This document shows, one piece after another, positions 47,549 to 56,685 of a stretch of DNA of 64,000 nt. Within the stretch, counting starts at the first letter, position 1. Each line of letters opens with the position of its first letter. The position numbers and the translations under genes were made by a program. The notes below the pieces were generated by a model. That model ran no database searches, was not told the origin of the DNA, and was given only the letters and a program-made list of their open reading frames with translations. This DNA comes from Aliterella atlantica CENA595 (lineage in GTDB: Bacteria; Cyanobacteriota; Cyanobacteriia; Cyanobacteriales; Chroococcidiopsidaceae): positions 1-64,000 of the forward strand of contig NZ_JYON01000001.1 of NCBI RefSeq assembly GCF_000952155.1, in the 5' to 3' direction.

Positions 47549-47643
47549 GTTAAACGAACCGCTTTCACGAAGTGTAGCGTAGCGTTTAGTCGCCAAGTGA
47601 AGAGGTTATAGAGAGTTTTTTGTAAAGAGTATAAGAGGAAAAG

Positions 47644-48630
47644 ATGCTACTTGAAAGAAGTGTTGTTAGTAATGTTAAAGATTTTTTGAATGGCTATAGC
47701 GGTCGCTGTAAGTTTTACGATCATGCTCGGATTAATCCTCGGCAGCGCCAGGTAAATTCGCCGATTATTCAGTTTTATTCTTCTATTAATAATATCGGTA
47801 ATTTTTTGCCTGTTCTTGGGATTAGCAAGATGCTCGGTCAAACTGCTGATACTTGGTGTATGCATGACAAAGAAGTTGATTTTGACTTTGTTAATGCTAA
47901 TTATAAGTGTGCGATTATTGGTGGAGCAGGTTTATTTCATAGATGCTTTGACCATTTTTGGCAGAGACTTTTGCAGGAGTGCAAAGTTCCGGTAATTATT
48001 TGGGGTGTTGGCACTTGTTTTCCTGATGATGAAGAGGTGCGCGGCGTTGACCCGAAAATTATGGCTGAAGTTGCTAAACGCTGCGATTTAATTAATGTTA
48101 GAGATGAACTAACAGCTAATTACTATAATTTAGAAAATGTCAGCATTACGGCGTGTCCTACGATTGTATATTTGCAAGATTTCAAAAAGTCTGTAAATAA
48201 AAATAGTAAAGCAGTTTTGTTTAGTTCTCATGTTGAGTTAGTTTCTGATACGGAGTCAGAGGAAATTCAAGCAGCGACTAGCAAGATTGCTGAAGAATTT
48301 AAATATACAAACAATTTGCAGCGCCGTTTTACTCCGCTTAATGGCATCATTGCTAACAGCTATTGTCAAAGTCGGGTGGTAGTGACAACAAGATTGCATG
48401 GCGCAATTATTGCTTACGGACTTGGGATTCCTTATATTATGATTCCCCGCGACGAAAAGCTCCGCGCCTTTCATGGTAGGTATGGTAATGGCATTAATAT
48501 CAATAGTGCTGACGATATTGAAGCAGCGTTGAAGGTTGCACATTTGAGCATTACTAAACCAATTGAGATCGAACCCGTGTTGGATTTTGGCGTTCAAGCG
48601 CGAAATTGGGTGCGATCGCATTGTAATTAA
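47644..48630 (+). CDS. Polysaccharide pyruvyltransferase
   Basis: 328 residues. Motifs: SSINNIGNFLPVLGISKM, AIIGGAGLFHRCFDHF, VPVIIWGVGTCFPDDEE, and the late TTRLHGAIIAYGLGIPYI. The family (CsaB, WcaK, PssK) adds a pyruvate ketal to a sugar, giving the polymer negative charge. It starts ~95 bp beyond the glycosyltransferase. Confidence 0.9.
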   Translation: MLLERSVVSNVKDFLNGYSGRCKFYDHARINPRQRQVNSPIIQFYSSINNIGNFLPVLGISKMLGQTADTWCMHDKEVDFDFVNANYKCAIIGGAGLFHRCFDHFWQRLLQECKVPVIIWGVGTCFPDDEEVRGVDPKIMAEVAKRCDLINVRDELTANYYNLENVSITACPTIVYLQDFKKSVNKNSKAVLFSSHVELVSDTESEEIQAATSKIAEEFKYTNNLQRRFTPLNGIIANSYCQSRVVVTTRLHGAIIAYGLGIPYIMIPRDEKLRAFHGRYGNGININSADDIEAALKVAHLSITKPIEIEPVLDFGVQARNWVRSHCN

Positions 48631-48658
48631 ATATATTTGGTAAGCAAGATCGCAACTA

Positions 48659-49846
48659 ATGAACAACACAGTTGAGATGCCATCTGTAGAGGTGGAAACT
48701 AGCGCAGATAAGCTTAGGCTTGCCTTGATCTGCGACTATTTAGAAGAGGGATGGTTGAGCATGAATTTCTGTGCTGAGATGCTGTATAAGTATCTTGATG
48801 CGGAACACAGTGCAGAGATGCGATCGCAGCAAATCCTCCCAGCTTTTCAAAAGCGCTTTGGATATATACCCAGGTTGAATCAGAAAAAGTCTGCTTTTGC
48901 AATGGATCGGTCGATAAATCACTTTTGGGATTATCCGCGTTATCTGAGCAAACAGATAAATGATTTTGACTTTTTTCATATCTGCGATCACAGCTACTCT
49001 CAGTTAGTGCATACTTTACCCCCTGAGCGTACTGGTGTATTTTGTCACGATATAGATGCTTTTCGGACTCTTTTACAACCAGATAAATATCCTGGTTCTG
49101 TGCGCTACAACGCTATGCAAACAAGGGTTTTAAAAGGCTTTCAAAAGGCTGCTGTTGTGTTCTACACGACTACTGATGTCCGCAAACAGATCGAACGATA
49201 TAATCTTCTCGATCCAGCGCGTTTAGTGCAAGCACCATTAGGAATTGCACCAGAGTATTCGCCTCACGCGCAGGAATTGGGATTAAGCGATCGCCAAATT
49301 ATCGCCCAAGTTGATAACCAGCCTTTTATTCTTAGCGTCAGTAGCAGCAAAAATCGCAAGCGATTAGACGTTTTACTTGATGTATATGCTGCTGTAAGAG
49401 CTAAACACCCAGAACTAAAGCTTGTCCGTGTAGGTAGCGATTGGACATCTGCTCACAAGGAGCAAATCGAGCGCTTAAAAATTGCTGATGGAATTATTCA
49501 TTTGCAAGGCTTAGAGCGCACAGCACTTGCCGAACTTTATCGACGGGCGTTGCTAGTGCTTGTAACTAGCGAAGCTGAGGGCTTTGGTTTACCTATAATT
49601 GAAGCTTTAGCTTGCGGCTCTACTGTCGTAGCTAGCGATTTACCCGTACTGCGCGAAGTTGGCGAATCAGCAGGCGTTTACTGTCCGGTAGGCGATGTTC
49701 CTCAATGGGCGGAAACTGTAGGTCGACTTTTGACTAGCCCTAAATCTGCTCCCGAACGTGCTGTGCGTTTGGCTCAAGCTACTAAATATTCTTGGTCTGC
49801 TCATACTCGAACTATTAGTCAAACTTATCTCCAACTAGCTAAATAG
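48659..49846 (+). CDS. GT4-family glycosyltransferase
   Basis: 395 residues. N-terminal ICDYLEEGWLSMNFCAEML. Donor site: LSVSSSKNRKRLDVLLDVY, GIIHLQGLERTALAELYRRA, VTSEAEGFGLPIIEALACGS. The acceptor site is unknown. The 28-bp gap to the pyruvyltransferase suggests co-transcription. Confidence 0.9.
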   Translation: MNNTVEMPSVEVETSADKLRLALICDYLEEGWLSMNFCAEMLYKYLDAEHSAEMRSQQILPAFQKRFGYIPRLNQKKSAFAMDRSINHFWDYPRYLSKQINDFDFFHICDHSYSQLVHTLPPERTGVFCHDIDAFRTLLQPDKYPGSVRYNAMQTRVLKGFQKAAVVFYTTTDVRKQIERYNLLDPARLVQAPLGIAPEYSPHAQELGLSDRQIIAQVDNQPFILSVSSSKNRKRLDVLLDVYAAVRAKHPELKLVRVGSDWTSAHKEQIERLKIADGIIHLQGLERTALAELYRRALLVLVTSEAEGFGLPIIEALACGSTVVASDLPVLREVGESAGVYCPVGDVPQWAETVGRLLTSPKSAPERAVRLAQATKYSWSAHTRTISQTYLQLAK

Positions 49847-49881
49847 TTTTATCTAAATTAAATCCACAAGGAATGGTAATT

Positions 49882-51087
49882 ATGTCGCAAACACATTTAT
49901 GGGTTGAACAAATAGTTGACGCTAATGGAATAACTACCGCCAGCGCCACAATTGAGATTCCCAATCAACCAAAAACAAACTTATGGTATCGCGTACCGTC
50001 TCAATATGGTTCTTTGCTGACTCAAAGCGGCGATCCCTTTGTAGTTGCAATGATGCTGATGGCAATGTATCAAAGAACTGATTTAGTGGTTCATGGTGAA
50101 GTTTCTCCATCTTTATTGCAGAATCTGACTGAGTTTCAACTAGCTTGGTCGCGCTGGCGACCTGAGAAGTACAAGCAAATTGAAATTATTGCTGATGTTG
50201 AGCGCGAACAGCCAAAAGCTGGTACAGGTAAAGCTATTTCTACATTTTCTGGTGGGGTAGATAGTTGCTTTACTGTATTGCAGCACCGCAAAGCCAAGTG
50301 CGGTAAACTTCAGCGCAATTTGCAAGCGGGTATGATGGTACACGGGTTTGATATTCCCTTGGCGCAGAAAGATATATTTGATAGTGCTGCGGCTAAGTCG
50401 AGGAAGTTGTTAGATAGTTTGGGTGTAGAGTTAGTCCCGATGGCGACTAACTTTAAAGAGGATATTAAACTGAACTGGCAAGATTCAGTCGCGATCGCTA
50501 TGGGATCTTGTATGATGATGCTCCAAAATGGCTACGAACAAGGTTTAATTGCTAGCACATTCCCCTATCAAGCTTTAGTTTTGCCTTTAGGCTCAAACCC
50601 GCTGACAGATCGGTTACTATCAAGCAATGCTTTTCAAATGGTTCACGATGGTGCAAGTCACAGTCGGGTAGAAAAAATCCGCGAACTGGGCGATTGGAAA
50701 GAAGCTTTACAAGACTTGAGAGTTTGCGGACAAGGACAGCTATTAGATCGCAACTGCGGACGTTGTGAAAAGTGTATTCGCACTATTCTTGGTTTTAGAG
50801 TAATGGGAATTGGTCTACCTGAATGTTTCGAGCGCGATGCAACTGACGAGCAAATTGCAGGTATTAAAGGCTTGAAAGGGGCGCAGTTAGCTGACCTTGA
50901 TGAAGTGCTAAAAGCAGCAAAAGCTAAGAATATTACAGGTTCTTGGGTGACAGCATTGGAAAGGTGCTTGAGACGGCATCACTATCGGGCTGCTGTGAAA
51001 AATACTTTACGACGAGTCAAACTTGTTCGTCAACTCAAACAAATGATCGATGCAAGCAATTCTGATGTAAAAGTCGTAGCTAAATAA
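49882..51087 (+). CDS. QueC-like PP-loop enzyme in the EPS cluster
   Basis: 401 residues from ATG 49882, with AAGGA nine bases upstream; the ATG three codons earlier overlaps that site. A PP-loop ATP-pyrophosphatase motif, TFSGGVDSCF (SGGVDS at 123-128), is followed in the C-terminal third by C-x9-C-x2-C-x2-C (VCGQGQLLDRNCGRCEKC). This closely follows the QueC zinc site, where the first spacing is eight. QueC makes the nitrile of 7-cyano-7-deazaguanine. No QueD, QueE or QueF is near. In this setting it may activate a carboxylate on a sugar; that is speculation. Confidence 0.7.
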   Translation: MSQTHLWVEQIVDANGITTASATIEIPNQPKTNLWYRVPSQYGSLLTQSGDPFVVAMMLMAMYQRTDLVVHGEVSPSLLQNLTEFQLAWSRWRPEKYKQIEIIADVEREQPKAGTGKAISTFSGGVDSCFTVLQHRKAKCGKLQRNLQAGMMVHGFDIPLAQKDIFDSAAAKSRKLLDSLGVELVPMATNFKEDIKLNWQDSVAIAMGSCMMMLQNGYEQGLIASTFPYQALVLPLGSNPLTDRLLSSNAFQMVHDGASHSRVEKIRELGDWKEALQDLRVCGQGQLLDRNCGRCEKCIRTILGFRVMGIGLPECFERDATDEQIAGIKGLKGAQLADLDEVLKAAKAKNITGSWVTALERCLRRHHYRAAVKNTLRRVKLVRQLKQMIDASNSDVKVVAK

Positions 51088-51154
51088 GTCTCATAAGGAG
51101 GTGATTTTAAGTTGCCTCCGTAATGCTTGATATTGCTATTTTGTCTACAAATTT

Positions 51155-51183
51155 GTAGGGTGCGTTTTCAAAACGCACCCTAC
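51155..51183. repeat. GTAGGGTGCGTT palindromic repeat, copy 3
   Basis: Perfect 14-bp arms around one C, identical to copy 1 (4697). It follows the PP-loop gene and separates it from the first tyrosinase operon; possible terminator. Confidence 0.85.
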
Positions 51184-51383
51184 TTTGAGTTCCTACTTAC
51201 GTAAGAACTAAGATTTATCAAAGCTTTACACAAAATCACAAGTTCTAGGTTTTATTCTTTATCTACCTGTTCGTAATATAGTTATAACGCTTAAGTAATC
51301 TTACGGGAATTTTACTAGCGTTCTGTAGTTTTTGTTAAACACCGCAAGGTAACTCAAGTCAGTTAATTCTTAAACTATCTGTT

Positions 51384-51779
51384 ATGTCTTTCTATATTTC
51401 CAGACGTAAAGCAATTACCCTCATTGGCGCATTTGTAGCTACATCTACAACACTAGGCGGTATTTCAGTTATTAGGAACGGGCGCGATAATGCTGTTTTT
51501 GCTCAAGAAAAAGCTAACTCAAAGCAGAAATTACTCTACAAAGGTCGAGAAATTCTGATTCAACAAGACGACAGCAGCAGCAAAGGTGTAGAAGGCGAAT
51601 TTAAGCTATTTATTAGTGGCAAAAGAATCGATTTAGGTAAAGACAAAAAAACAGGTAGATTTATCTCTGGTTACTTACCTTTTGATGATTTTACTTCGCT
51701 CACAGATATGGCAAAAGAAATCATCGATCTAGGCGCGGTAGAGTTCGATCGCAAAAAACCAAAACTAGGGTTTTTCTAA
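51384..51779 (+). CDS. MelC1-like tyrosinase caddie protein, Tat signal
   Basis: 131 residues. The leader SRRKAITLIGAFVATST has a twin-arginine motif and a cut site near VFAQE. The mature part has YKGREILIQ, FKLFISGKRIDLGKDKKTG and LTDMAKEIIDL, which follows the Streptomyces MelC1 pattern (YKGR-I, 'VFVDGVQLHVMRNADGSWI', AVDEL). MelC1 loads copper into tyrosinase and carries it out through Tat. The His-rich stretch of MelC1 is absent here. The tyrosinase gene follows 48 bp on. Confidence 0.75.
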   Translation: MSFYISRRKAITLIGAFVATSTTLGGISVIRNGRDNAVFAQEKANSKQKLLYKGREILIQQDDSSSKGVEGEFKLFISGKRIDLGKDKKTGRFISGYLPFDDFTSLTDMAKEIIDLGAVEFDRKKPKLGFF

Positions 51780-51827
51780 CACATTTAGCTACATCCACAA
51801 ATATTTTTAGATACCTGAGCAAAGAAC

Positions 51828-52727
51828 ATGGCTATTAGGAAAAATGTCAACGCGCTTACCAGCGTTGAAAAGCAACAATTTGTGCAAGCGGTACTAGCGT
51901 TAAAAAATAACAACCGTACGGGTAATATTTACAATCAATATGTAAGATTACACGGGCAAGCATCCAATCATTACACTCCCTCTGGCTCTACTCGCACCGC
52001 TGCACATGGCGGTCCTGCCTTTTTGGCATGGCATCGGGAATTCTTACGCAGATTTGAACTAGATTTGCAAACAATCGTTCCAGGGATAGCAATTCCCTAC
52101 TGGGATTGGACGGCTGATGCAACTCTAGCCAACCCCAGAACTGCACCTGTATGGGCAGACGACTTGATGGGCGGTGATGGCGATGCTAGCGATGGCTCTT
52201 ATGCAGTCAAAACAGGTCCTTTTGCTTCCGGTCGTTGGACAGTTGTGTATGAAAGTGGTAGCCCAATTCGCTATCCTGATGGTAGATTTACAGGCGCTTT
52301 AAAACGCCAGTTTGGTGCTGGTGTTGCTACTTTACCAAGCCAAGCGTCGGTTGATGCAGCGCTTAATGCTTCTCTCCACGATACGACCCCTTGGGATAGA
52401 TTATCTAGTGCCTCAAGCCATCGCAACCAAATGGAAGGCAATATTAATGCTCCGCAATTGCACAATCGGGTGCATCGTTGGATTGGGCAAACTATGCGCT
52501 TGTTAACTTCTCCTAACGATCCTGTATTCTTTTTGCACCACAGCAATATAGATAGGATTTGGGCGCAATGGCAAGCGCGTAGCTTAGAGCGCGGCTATGT
52601 GCCTGTAAGTAATGGACCAAGCGGACACAATCTCAACGACCCCATGTTTCCCTGGACTACTGCCCCGATAGACGTTCTCAATCATCGAGCTTTGGGCTAC
52701 ACGTACGATACAGAGTCCATCGCTTAA
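51828..52727 (+). CDS. Tyrosinase, copy 1
   Basis: 299 residues, type-3 copper enzyme that oxidises phenols to quinones. Copper A histidines are H42 (VRLHGQAS), H60 and H69 (HGGPAFLAWHREFLRRFE); copper B histidines are H212, H216 (LHNRVHRWIG) and H238 (NDPVFFLHHSNIDRIWAQW). The CuA numbering agrees with Bacillus megaterium tyrosinase. There is no signal peptide, so export would need the Tat-carrying caddie encoded just upstream, as in Streptomyces. A paralogue is at 54706. Confidence 0.93.
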   Translation: MAIRKNVNALTSVEKQQFVQAVLALKNNNRTGNIYNQYVRLHGQASNHYTPSGSTRTAAHGGPAFLAWHREFLRRFELDLQTIVPGIAIPYWDWTADATLANPRTAPVWADDLMGGDGDASDGSYAVKTGPFASGRWTVVYESGSPIRYPDGRFTGALKRQFGAGVATLPSQASVDAALNASLHDTTPWDRLSSASSHRNQMEGNINAPQLHNRVHRWIGQTMRLLTSPNDPVFFLHHSNIDRIWAQWQARSLERGYVPVSNGPSGHNLNDPMFPWTTAPIDVLNHRALGYTYDTESIA

Positions 52728-52778
52728 TTGAGTCAAGAACAAAATTTTGACGAACATACATTCAATCTACAAAAACTT

Positions 52779-53753
52779 ATGAGTATAAATATTGTTACTG
52801 GCGCTGCTGGTTTTATCGGTTCTCATCTAGTAGAAAAGTTGTTAAGCCAAGGCAAACGAGTAATTGGTATCGATCATTTTAATGACTACTACGATCCACA
52901 ATTAAAGCGAAACAATATTTCTCGATTTGAACATCATCCAGCTTTTACTTTAATTGAAGGAGATATTCAATTATTAAACTGGTCTGTACTGCTTAAAGGT
53001 GTAGAAGTTGTTTATCACCAAGCAGCACAAGCAGGCGTAAGAGCTAGTTGGGGGGATGGTTTCCGCGCTTATACAGAACGCAATATCAATGCTACACAAG
53101 TATTGTTAGAAGCAGCCAAAGACGCTAAAAATTTGCAGCGTCTAGTATTTGCTTCTTCATCTTCAGTTTATGGGGATGCTGAAACGCTGCCAACTCACGA
53201 ATCAATTTGTCCGCAACCAGTTTCGCCTTATGGAATTACTAAGCTAGCGTCCGAACGGTTGTGTTTGCTGTATCACAAAAATTTTGGCGTGCCTGTTGTG
53301 GGTTTGCGTTACTTTACTGTATATGGTCCTCGCCAGCGTCCAGATATGGCGTTTCATAAGTTCTTTCAAGCTGTGTTGCAAGGAAAAGCGATTCCTATTT
53401 ATGGCGACGGACAGCAAACACGCGACTTTACTTATATTAGCGATGCGATCGCAGCTAATCTAGCAGCAGCTACAGCACCCGCAGCAATTGGAGAAGTCTT
53501 TAATATTGGTGGTGGTAGTCGCGTAGTTTTGACTGAAGTCATCGACTCGATGGAAAAAATTGTCGGTCGTCCTATTTATCGCCAACATATCGAAAATGCT
53601 AAGGGAGATGCTAGGCATACAGCCGCCGATGTATCTAAAGCCCAAAAACTTCTCGGCTATCAGCCGCAAGTGACGCTAGTAGAAGGACTAGCTCAAGAGT
53701 GGATGTGGATGCAAACTTTGGGCAATCGCACTCTTAAACTTAGCGTAGCTTAA
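52779..53753 (+). CDS. NAD-dependent epimerase, UDP-glucuronate 4-epimerase-like
   Basis: 324 residues from ATG 52779, directly ahead of the Rossmann strand; TTG 52728 would add 17 residues. NAD motif VTGAAGFIGSHLVEKLLS, the family mark IDHFNDYYDPQLKRNNI, catalytic Tyr/Lys in SPYGITKLASER and RYFTVYGPRQRPDMA. It makes a UDP-sugar (UDP-galacturonate or similar) and belongs by function with the EPS genes. It stands between the two caddie-tyrosinase pairs. Confidence 0.9.
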   Translation: MSINIVTGAAGFIGSHLVEKLLSQGKRVIGIDHFNDYYDPQLKRNNISRFEHHPAFTLIEGDIQLLNWSVLLKGVEVVYHQAAQAGVRASWGDGFRAYTERNINATQVLLEAAKDAKNLQRLVFASSSSVYGDAETLPTHESICPQPVSPYGITKLASERLCLLYHKNFGVPVVGLRYFTVYGPRQRPDMAFHKFFQAVLQGKAIPIYGDGQQTRDFTYISDAIAANLAAATAPAAIGEVFNIGGGSRVVLTEVIDSMEKIVGRPIYRQHIENAKGDARHTAADVSKAQKLLGYQPQVTLVEGLAQEWMWMQTLGNRTLKLSVA

Positions 53754-54248
53754 TTTGCTTGTAGAAAAGCGATCGTATTATTAAATTCAGCATAGTTCGA
53801 TTTGTACCATCCTACCTCTAAGCAATTGGGGGTAGGTTTTTTTGTTAAACCTGATGTTTGAATTGTTTTTTATAACTGCTTCTAAATCTAAATTAAGTAT
53901 TAATTTTTATTATTTATTTACCTGTATTCCATTAACGTTCATCTAATACTAGTGCGCTTACTCAACCGACGTAGCTATTTTACAAATCTATCTTTAGGAA
54001 TAGCTCAAACTTGGAAATAGCTATAACTATGTAGAAATTCTCCTGTCTGTCGCAGTCACTAATTGACCTTATTCAAATCTTTACAGAAAATACTTAGGTT
54101 AAGGCTGGAAACTTTACAAAGAACTTTATATATTTAAAGTAATCTAAGTAAATTTAACTAGAGTCTTATTGAAGCTAATGTTCAAATTTAATTTGAAAAT
54201 ATTACATTTGAACGGCTACTTATTGTTTGTTGGCTAAGGATAGTTATC
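53754..54248. promoter_or_regulatory. Intergenic region before the second caddie-tyrosinase pair
   Basis: About 495 bp. It begins with the terminator described separately and then is A+T-rich, likely holding the second pair's promoter. No ORF or RNA gene is seen. Confidence 0.5.
53811..53843 (+). terminator. Intrinsic terminator after the epimerase gene
   Basis: Stem CCTACC...GGTAGG (53811-53816 with 53831-53836), extended inward by G-C and G-U pairs, loop of about eight, then seven T. It ends the transcript containing the epimerase and probably the whole upstream cluster. Confidence 0.8.
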
Positions 54249-54635
54249 ATGTTTTCTGGCTTTTCTCGACGCAAGCTGATAAAAATACTTGGCGCAGCCG
54301 TCGCTACTTCTACAGCTTTTGAAAGCGCCCTACTGCTTAACAAATGGCAAGGAAACGCGGCTCAAGCTCAAGATAAGGGTAGAGTAAAGGAAAAACTAAT
54401 TTACCAAGATAGAGAAATTATTGTTTTAGTAGTTGATAGTGGCAACAAAGCAACTGATGCCGATGCAGAGCTTTACATTAGTGGTAAGAAAATCAAAACT
54501 GCTAAAGACAAAAAATCAGGTAAGTATGTTACAGGTTTTCTACCTTTTGATGAATTTTCTACGCTTACAGACATGGCAAAAGATTTGATCGATCTAGGTG
54601 CAGTGGATCTGAGCGATACAAAGAAAGTCAAGTAA
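54249..54635 (+). CDS. MelC1-like tyrosinase caddie protein, copy 2
   Basis: 128 residues. Leader FSRRKLIKILGAAVATST is a near-ideal Tat motif (SRRxLIK), with cleavage near QAQD. The mature part has YQDREIIVLVVD, AELYISGKKIKTAKDKKSG and LTDMAKDLIDLGAVDL, clearly paralogous to 51384-51779. No histidine cluster. The tyrosinase gene follows 70 bp downstream. Confidence 0.75.
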   Translation: MFSGFSRRKLIKILGAAVATSTAFESALLLNKWQGNAAQAQDKGRVKEKLIYQDREIIVLVVDSGNKATDADAELYISGKKIKTAKDKKSGKYVTGFLPFDEFSTLTDMAKDLIDLGAVDLSDTKKVK

Positions 54636-54705
54636 TTTTTACTAAGTTGGTTTAGATGCAACTAGGCGCGGCTAAATCGATAATCAGAATTTGTTAAAAG
54701 GGAAT

Positions 54706-55599
54706 ATGGCTGTTAGAAAAAACGTTAAATCGCTCACTGCTACTGAAAAACAACAATTTGTGCAAGCAGTATTAGCGCTAAAAGATAATAATCGAACTGG
54801 AAATAAATACAACCAATATGTAAAGTGGCACGCTGACGCATCAGTAATGCAGACTCCTACTGGCTCTACGCGCAGCGCTGCTCACGGAGGTCCGTCATTT
54901 TTAGCATGGCATCGCGAGTATATCCGCAGATTTGAGCTAGATTTACAAGCAATTGTGCCTGGAATTGGTCTTCCTTATTGGGACTGGGCGGCTGATGCGG
55001 CTTTGACTAATCCTGCTACTGCACCCGTTTGGGCTACTGACTTTATGGGTGGAAATGGCGATACTACTGACGGCTCTTATGTAGTAAAAACAGGACCCTT
55101 TGCTTATGGCAAGTGGGTTGTAATGAACGAAAAAGGTGCGCCTATACAGTACAATAGCAATGGTACTTATACAGGAGCCTTAAAACGCCAGTTCGCTGCA
55201 GGCGTATCTACGTTACCCAATCAAGCGACAGTTGATGCTCTGATGAGCGTTACCCCTTATGATTCATCTCCTTGGGATGGTACTGTTAGCCTCAGCCATC
55301 GCAATCGTTTAGAAGGATGGTTTAATTCTCCACAATTGCACAACCGCGTTCATCGCTGGGTGGGGCAAACGATGAGACTTTCAGTGTCGCCTAACGATCC
55401 TGTATTCTTTTTACACCATAGCAACATCGATCGCTTGTGGGCAATGTGGCAAGCTCGCAACTCAACTCAAGGATACGTTCCCGTCAGCAATGGACCTGTG
55501 GGACACAATCTTAACGATCCGATGTTTCCTTGGACTACTACCCCCGCTCAGGTAGTAAACCATCGTTCTTTGGGATATTCATACGATACTTTGCCATAA
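54706..55599 (+). CDS. Tyrosinase, copy 2
   Basis: 297 residues from ATG 54706, with AAGGGA just upstream; an earlier TTG would add five residues. Copper residues are conserved: H42, H60, H69 and the LHNRVHRWVG and FFLHHSNIDRLWAMW blocks for copper B. Sequence follows copy 1 closely along the whole length but differs in surface loops (for example NEKGAPIQYNSNG). No signal peptide. The repeated two-gene unit came from duplication. Confidence 0.93.
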   Translation: MAVRKNVKSLTATEKQQFVQAVLALKDNNRTGNKYNQYVKWHADASVMQTPTGSTRSAAHGGPSFLAWHREYIRRFELDLQAIVPGIGLPYWDWAADAALTNPATAPVWATDFMGGNGDTTDGSYVVKTGPFAYGKWVVMNEKGAPIQYNSNGTYTGALKRQFAAGVSTLPNQATVDALMSVTPYDSSPWDGTVSLSHRNRLEGWFNSPQLHNRVHRWVGQTMRLSVSPNDPVFFLHHSNIDRLWAMWQARNSTQGYVPVSNGPVGHNLNDPMFPWTTTPAQVVNHRSLGYSYDTLP

Positions 55600-55682
55600 C
55601 TGCCGTAGTAGCCAGAGAAATTGGGTGTAGGCTGCAATAATGACGAGCGTTTTCATAATACGCTTCCAGCAGTCGTAAAACT

Positions 55683-55724
55683 GTTAACCTAAGCATAAGG
55701 GACCACCTCCATAGTTAGGTTAAC
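55683..55724. promoter_or_regulatory. Inverted repeat upstream of the hydrolase-fold gene
   Basis: Perfect 10-bp arms GTTAACCTAA (55683-55692) and TTAGGTTAAC (55715-55724), 22-base loop. The loop reads GGGACCACCTCC, which contains an anti-ribosome-site word (CACCTCC). It lies 37 bp ahead of the start codon at 55762, so it may be an operator or an RNA switch. Confidence 0.55.
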
Positions 55725-55761
55725 GGCTTGTATCCCATATTTCCGGTCAACAGGTACGAAA

Positions 55762-56685
55762 ATGGTTACTACACCTATATCTAATCGTGTAGCTCAAATT
55801 GGTGGAAAGGTTAACGCCTTCCAATGGCAATGGCAAGATCGAACCTTGGCGATCGCCTATGAAACTCGCGGTAGTGGCTCAAAAGTGCTGCTGCTACCTG
55901 CCTTTAGCACTGTTTCTACTCGGATGGAAATGCAGGGTATTGCCGACCAATTAGCCCCTCATTTTCAAGTTGTGGCAATAGACTGGCTGGGATTTGGGCA
56001 GTCCGATCGCCCCGCTCTCGATTATCAACCGCACATTTATTGTCAATTACTCCAAGACTTCCTGCACGCTCAATTTAGCCAACCCGTTGCCGTAGTTGCC
56101 GCCGGACACGCAGCAGGCTATGCGATGCAACTTGCCCAACAAACTCCTTGCCCTTGGTCAAAAATGGTGCTGCTAGCGCCTACATGGAAAGGACCGTTGC
56201 GCGTGATGGGCGTGCCAACACCTGTGCGGAATGCAGTAAGAGACTTAGTGCGATCGCCCGGAATCGGTCAGGTACTCTACACTCTCAACACAACTCCAGC
56301 ATTTCTCAAATTCATGTACCGCCAGCATGTCTACGTGGATGCAAATAAACTAACCCCTAAATTCATGCAGCAGAAGTATGACATCACGCAACAATCAGGG
56401 GCGCGGTATGCGCCTGCTGCCTTTGTAACTGGAACGCTAGACCCGATGCAAAGTCGAGAAGAATTCTTGCAGATCGGGCAAGGCGAAGATCGGCAGGGCG
56501 ACTCGCTTTCTGTGCCTACGATGGTCGTAATTGGCGAACAATCTCCCAGTCAGTCAAAGGCTGAAATGGAAGCTCTTGCAGAGTTGCCAAAGGTGCAGAA
56601 ATATACTATTGCTGGTTCTCTAGGACTGCATGAGGAGTATGCCAATGAGGTAGCAGCGATCGTGCTACCGTTCCTGCAAAATTAA
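55762..56685 (+). CDS. Alpha/beta-hydrolase-fold protein without nucleophile
   Basis: 307 residues. Motifs LLLPAFSTVSTRMEMQGIAD and VVAIDWLGFGQSDRP are classical, but the nucleophile elbow reads VVAAGHAAGYAMQL: where G-x-S-x-G should have Ser there is Ala. The Asp/His region (IAGSLGLHEEYA) is still partly kept. It therefore looks like a non-enzymatic or atypical member. The function is unknown. It follows the tyrosinases, with its own inverted repeat upstream. Confidence 0.78.
   Translation: MVTTPISNRVAQIGGKVNAFQWQWQDRTLAIAYETRGSGSKVLLLPAFSTVSTRMEMQGIADQLAPHFQVVAIDWLGFGQSDRPALDYQPHIYCQLLQDFLHAQFSQPVAVVAAGHAAGYAMQLAQQTPCPWSKMVLLAPTWKGPLRVMGVPTPVRNAVRDLVRSPGIGQVLYTLNTTPAFLKFMYRQHVYVDANKLTPKFMQQKYDITQQSGARYAPAAFVTGTLDPMQSREEFLQIGQGEDRQGDSLSVPTMVVIGEQSPSQSKAEMEALAELPKVQKYTIAGSLGLHEEYANEVAAIVLPFLQN

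Noticed and set aside
51088..51383. Possible tRNA or small RNA after the PP-loop gene
   Set aside because: Only the palindromic repeat is found; no T-loop signature or cloverleaf.
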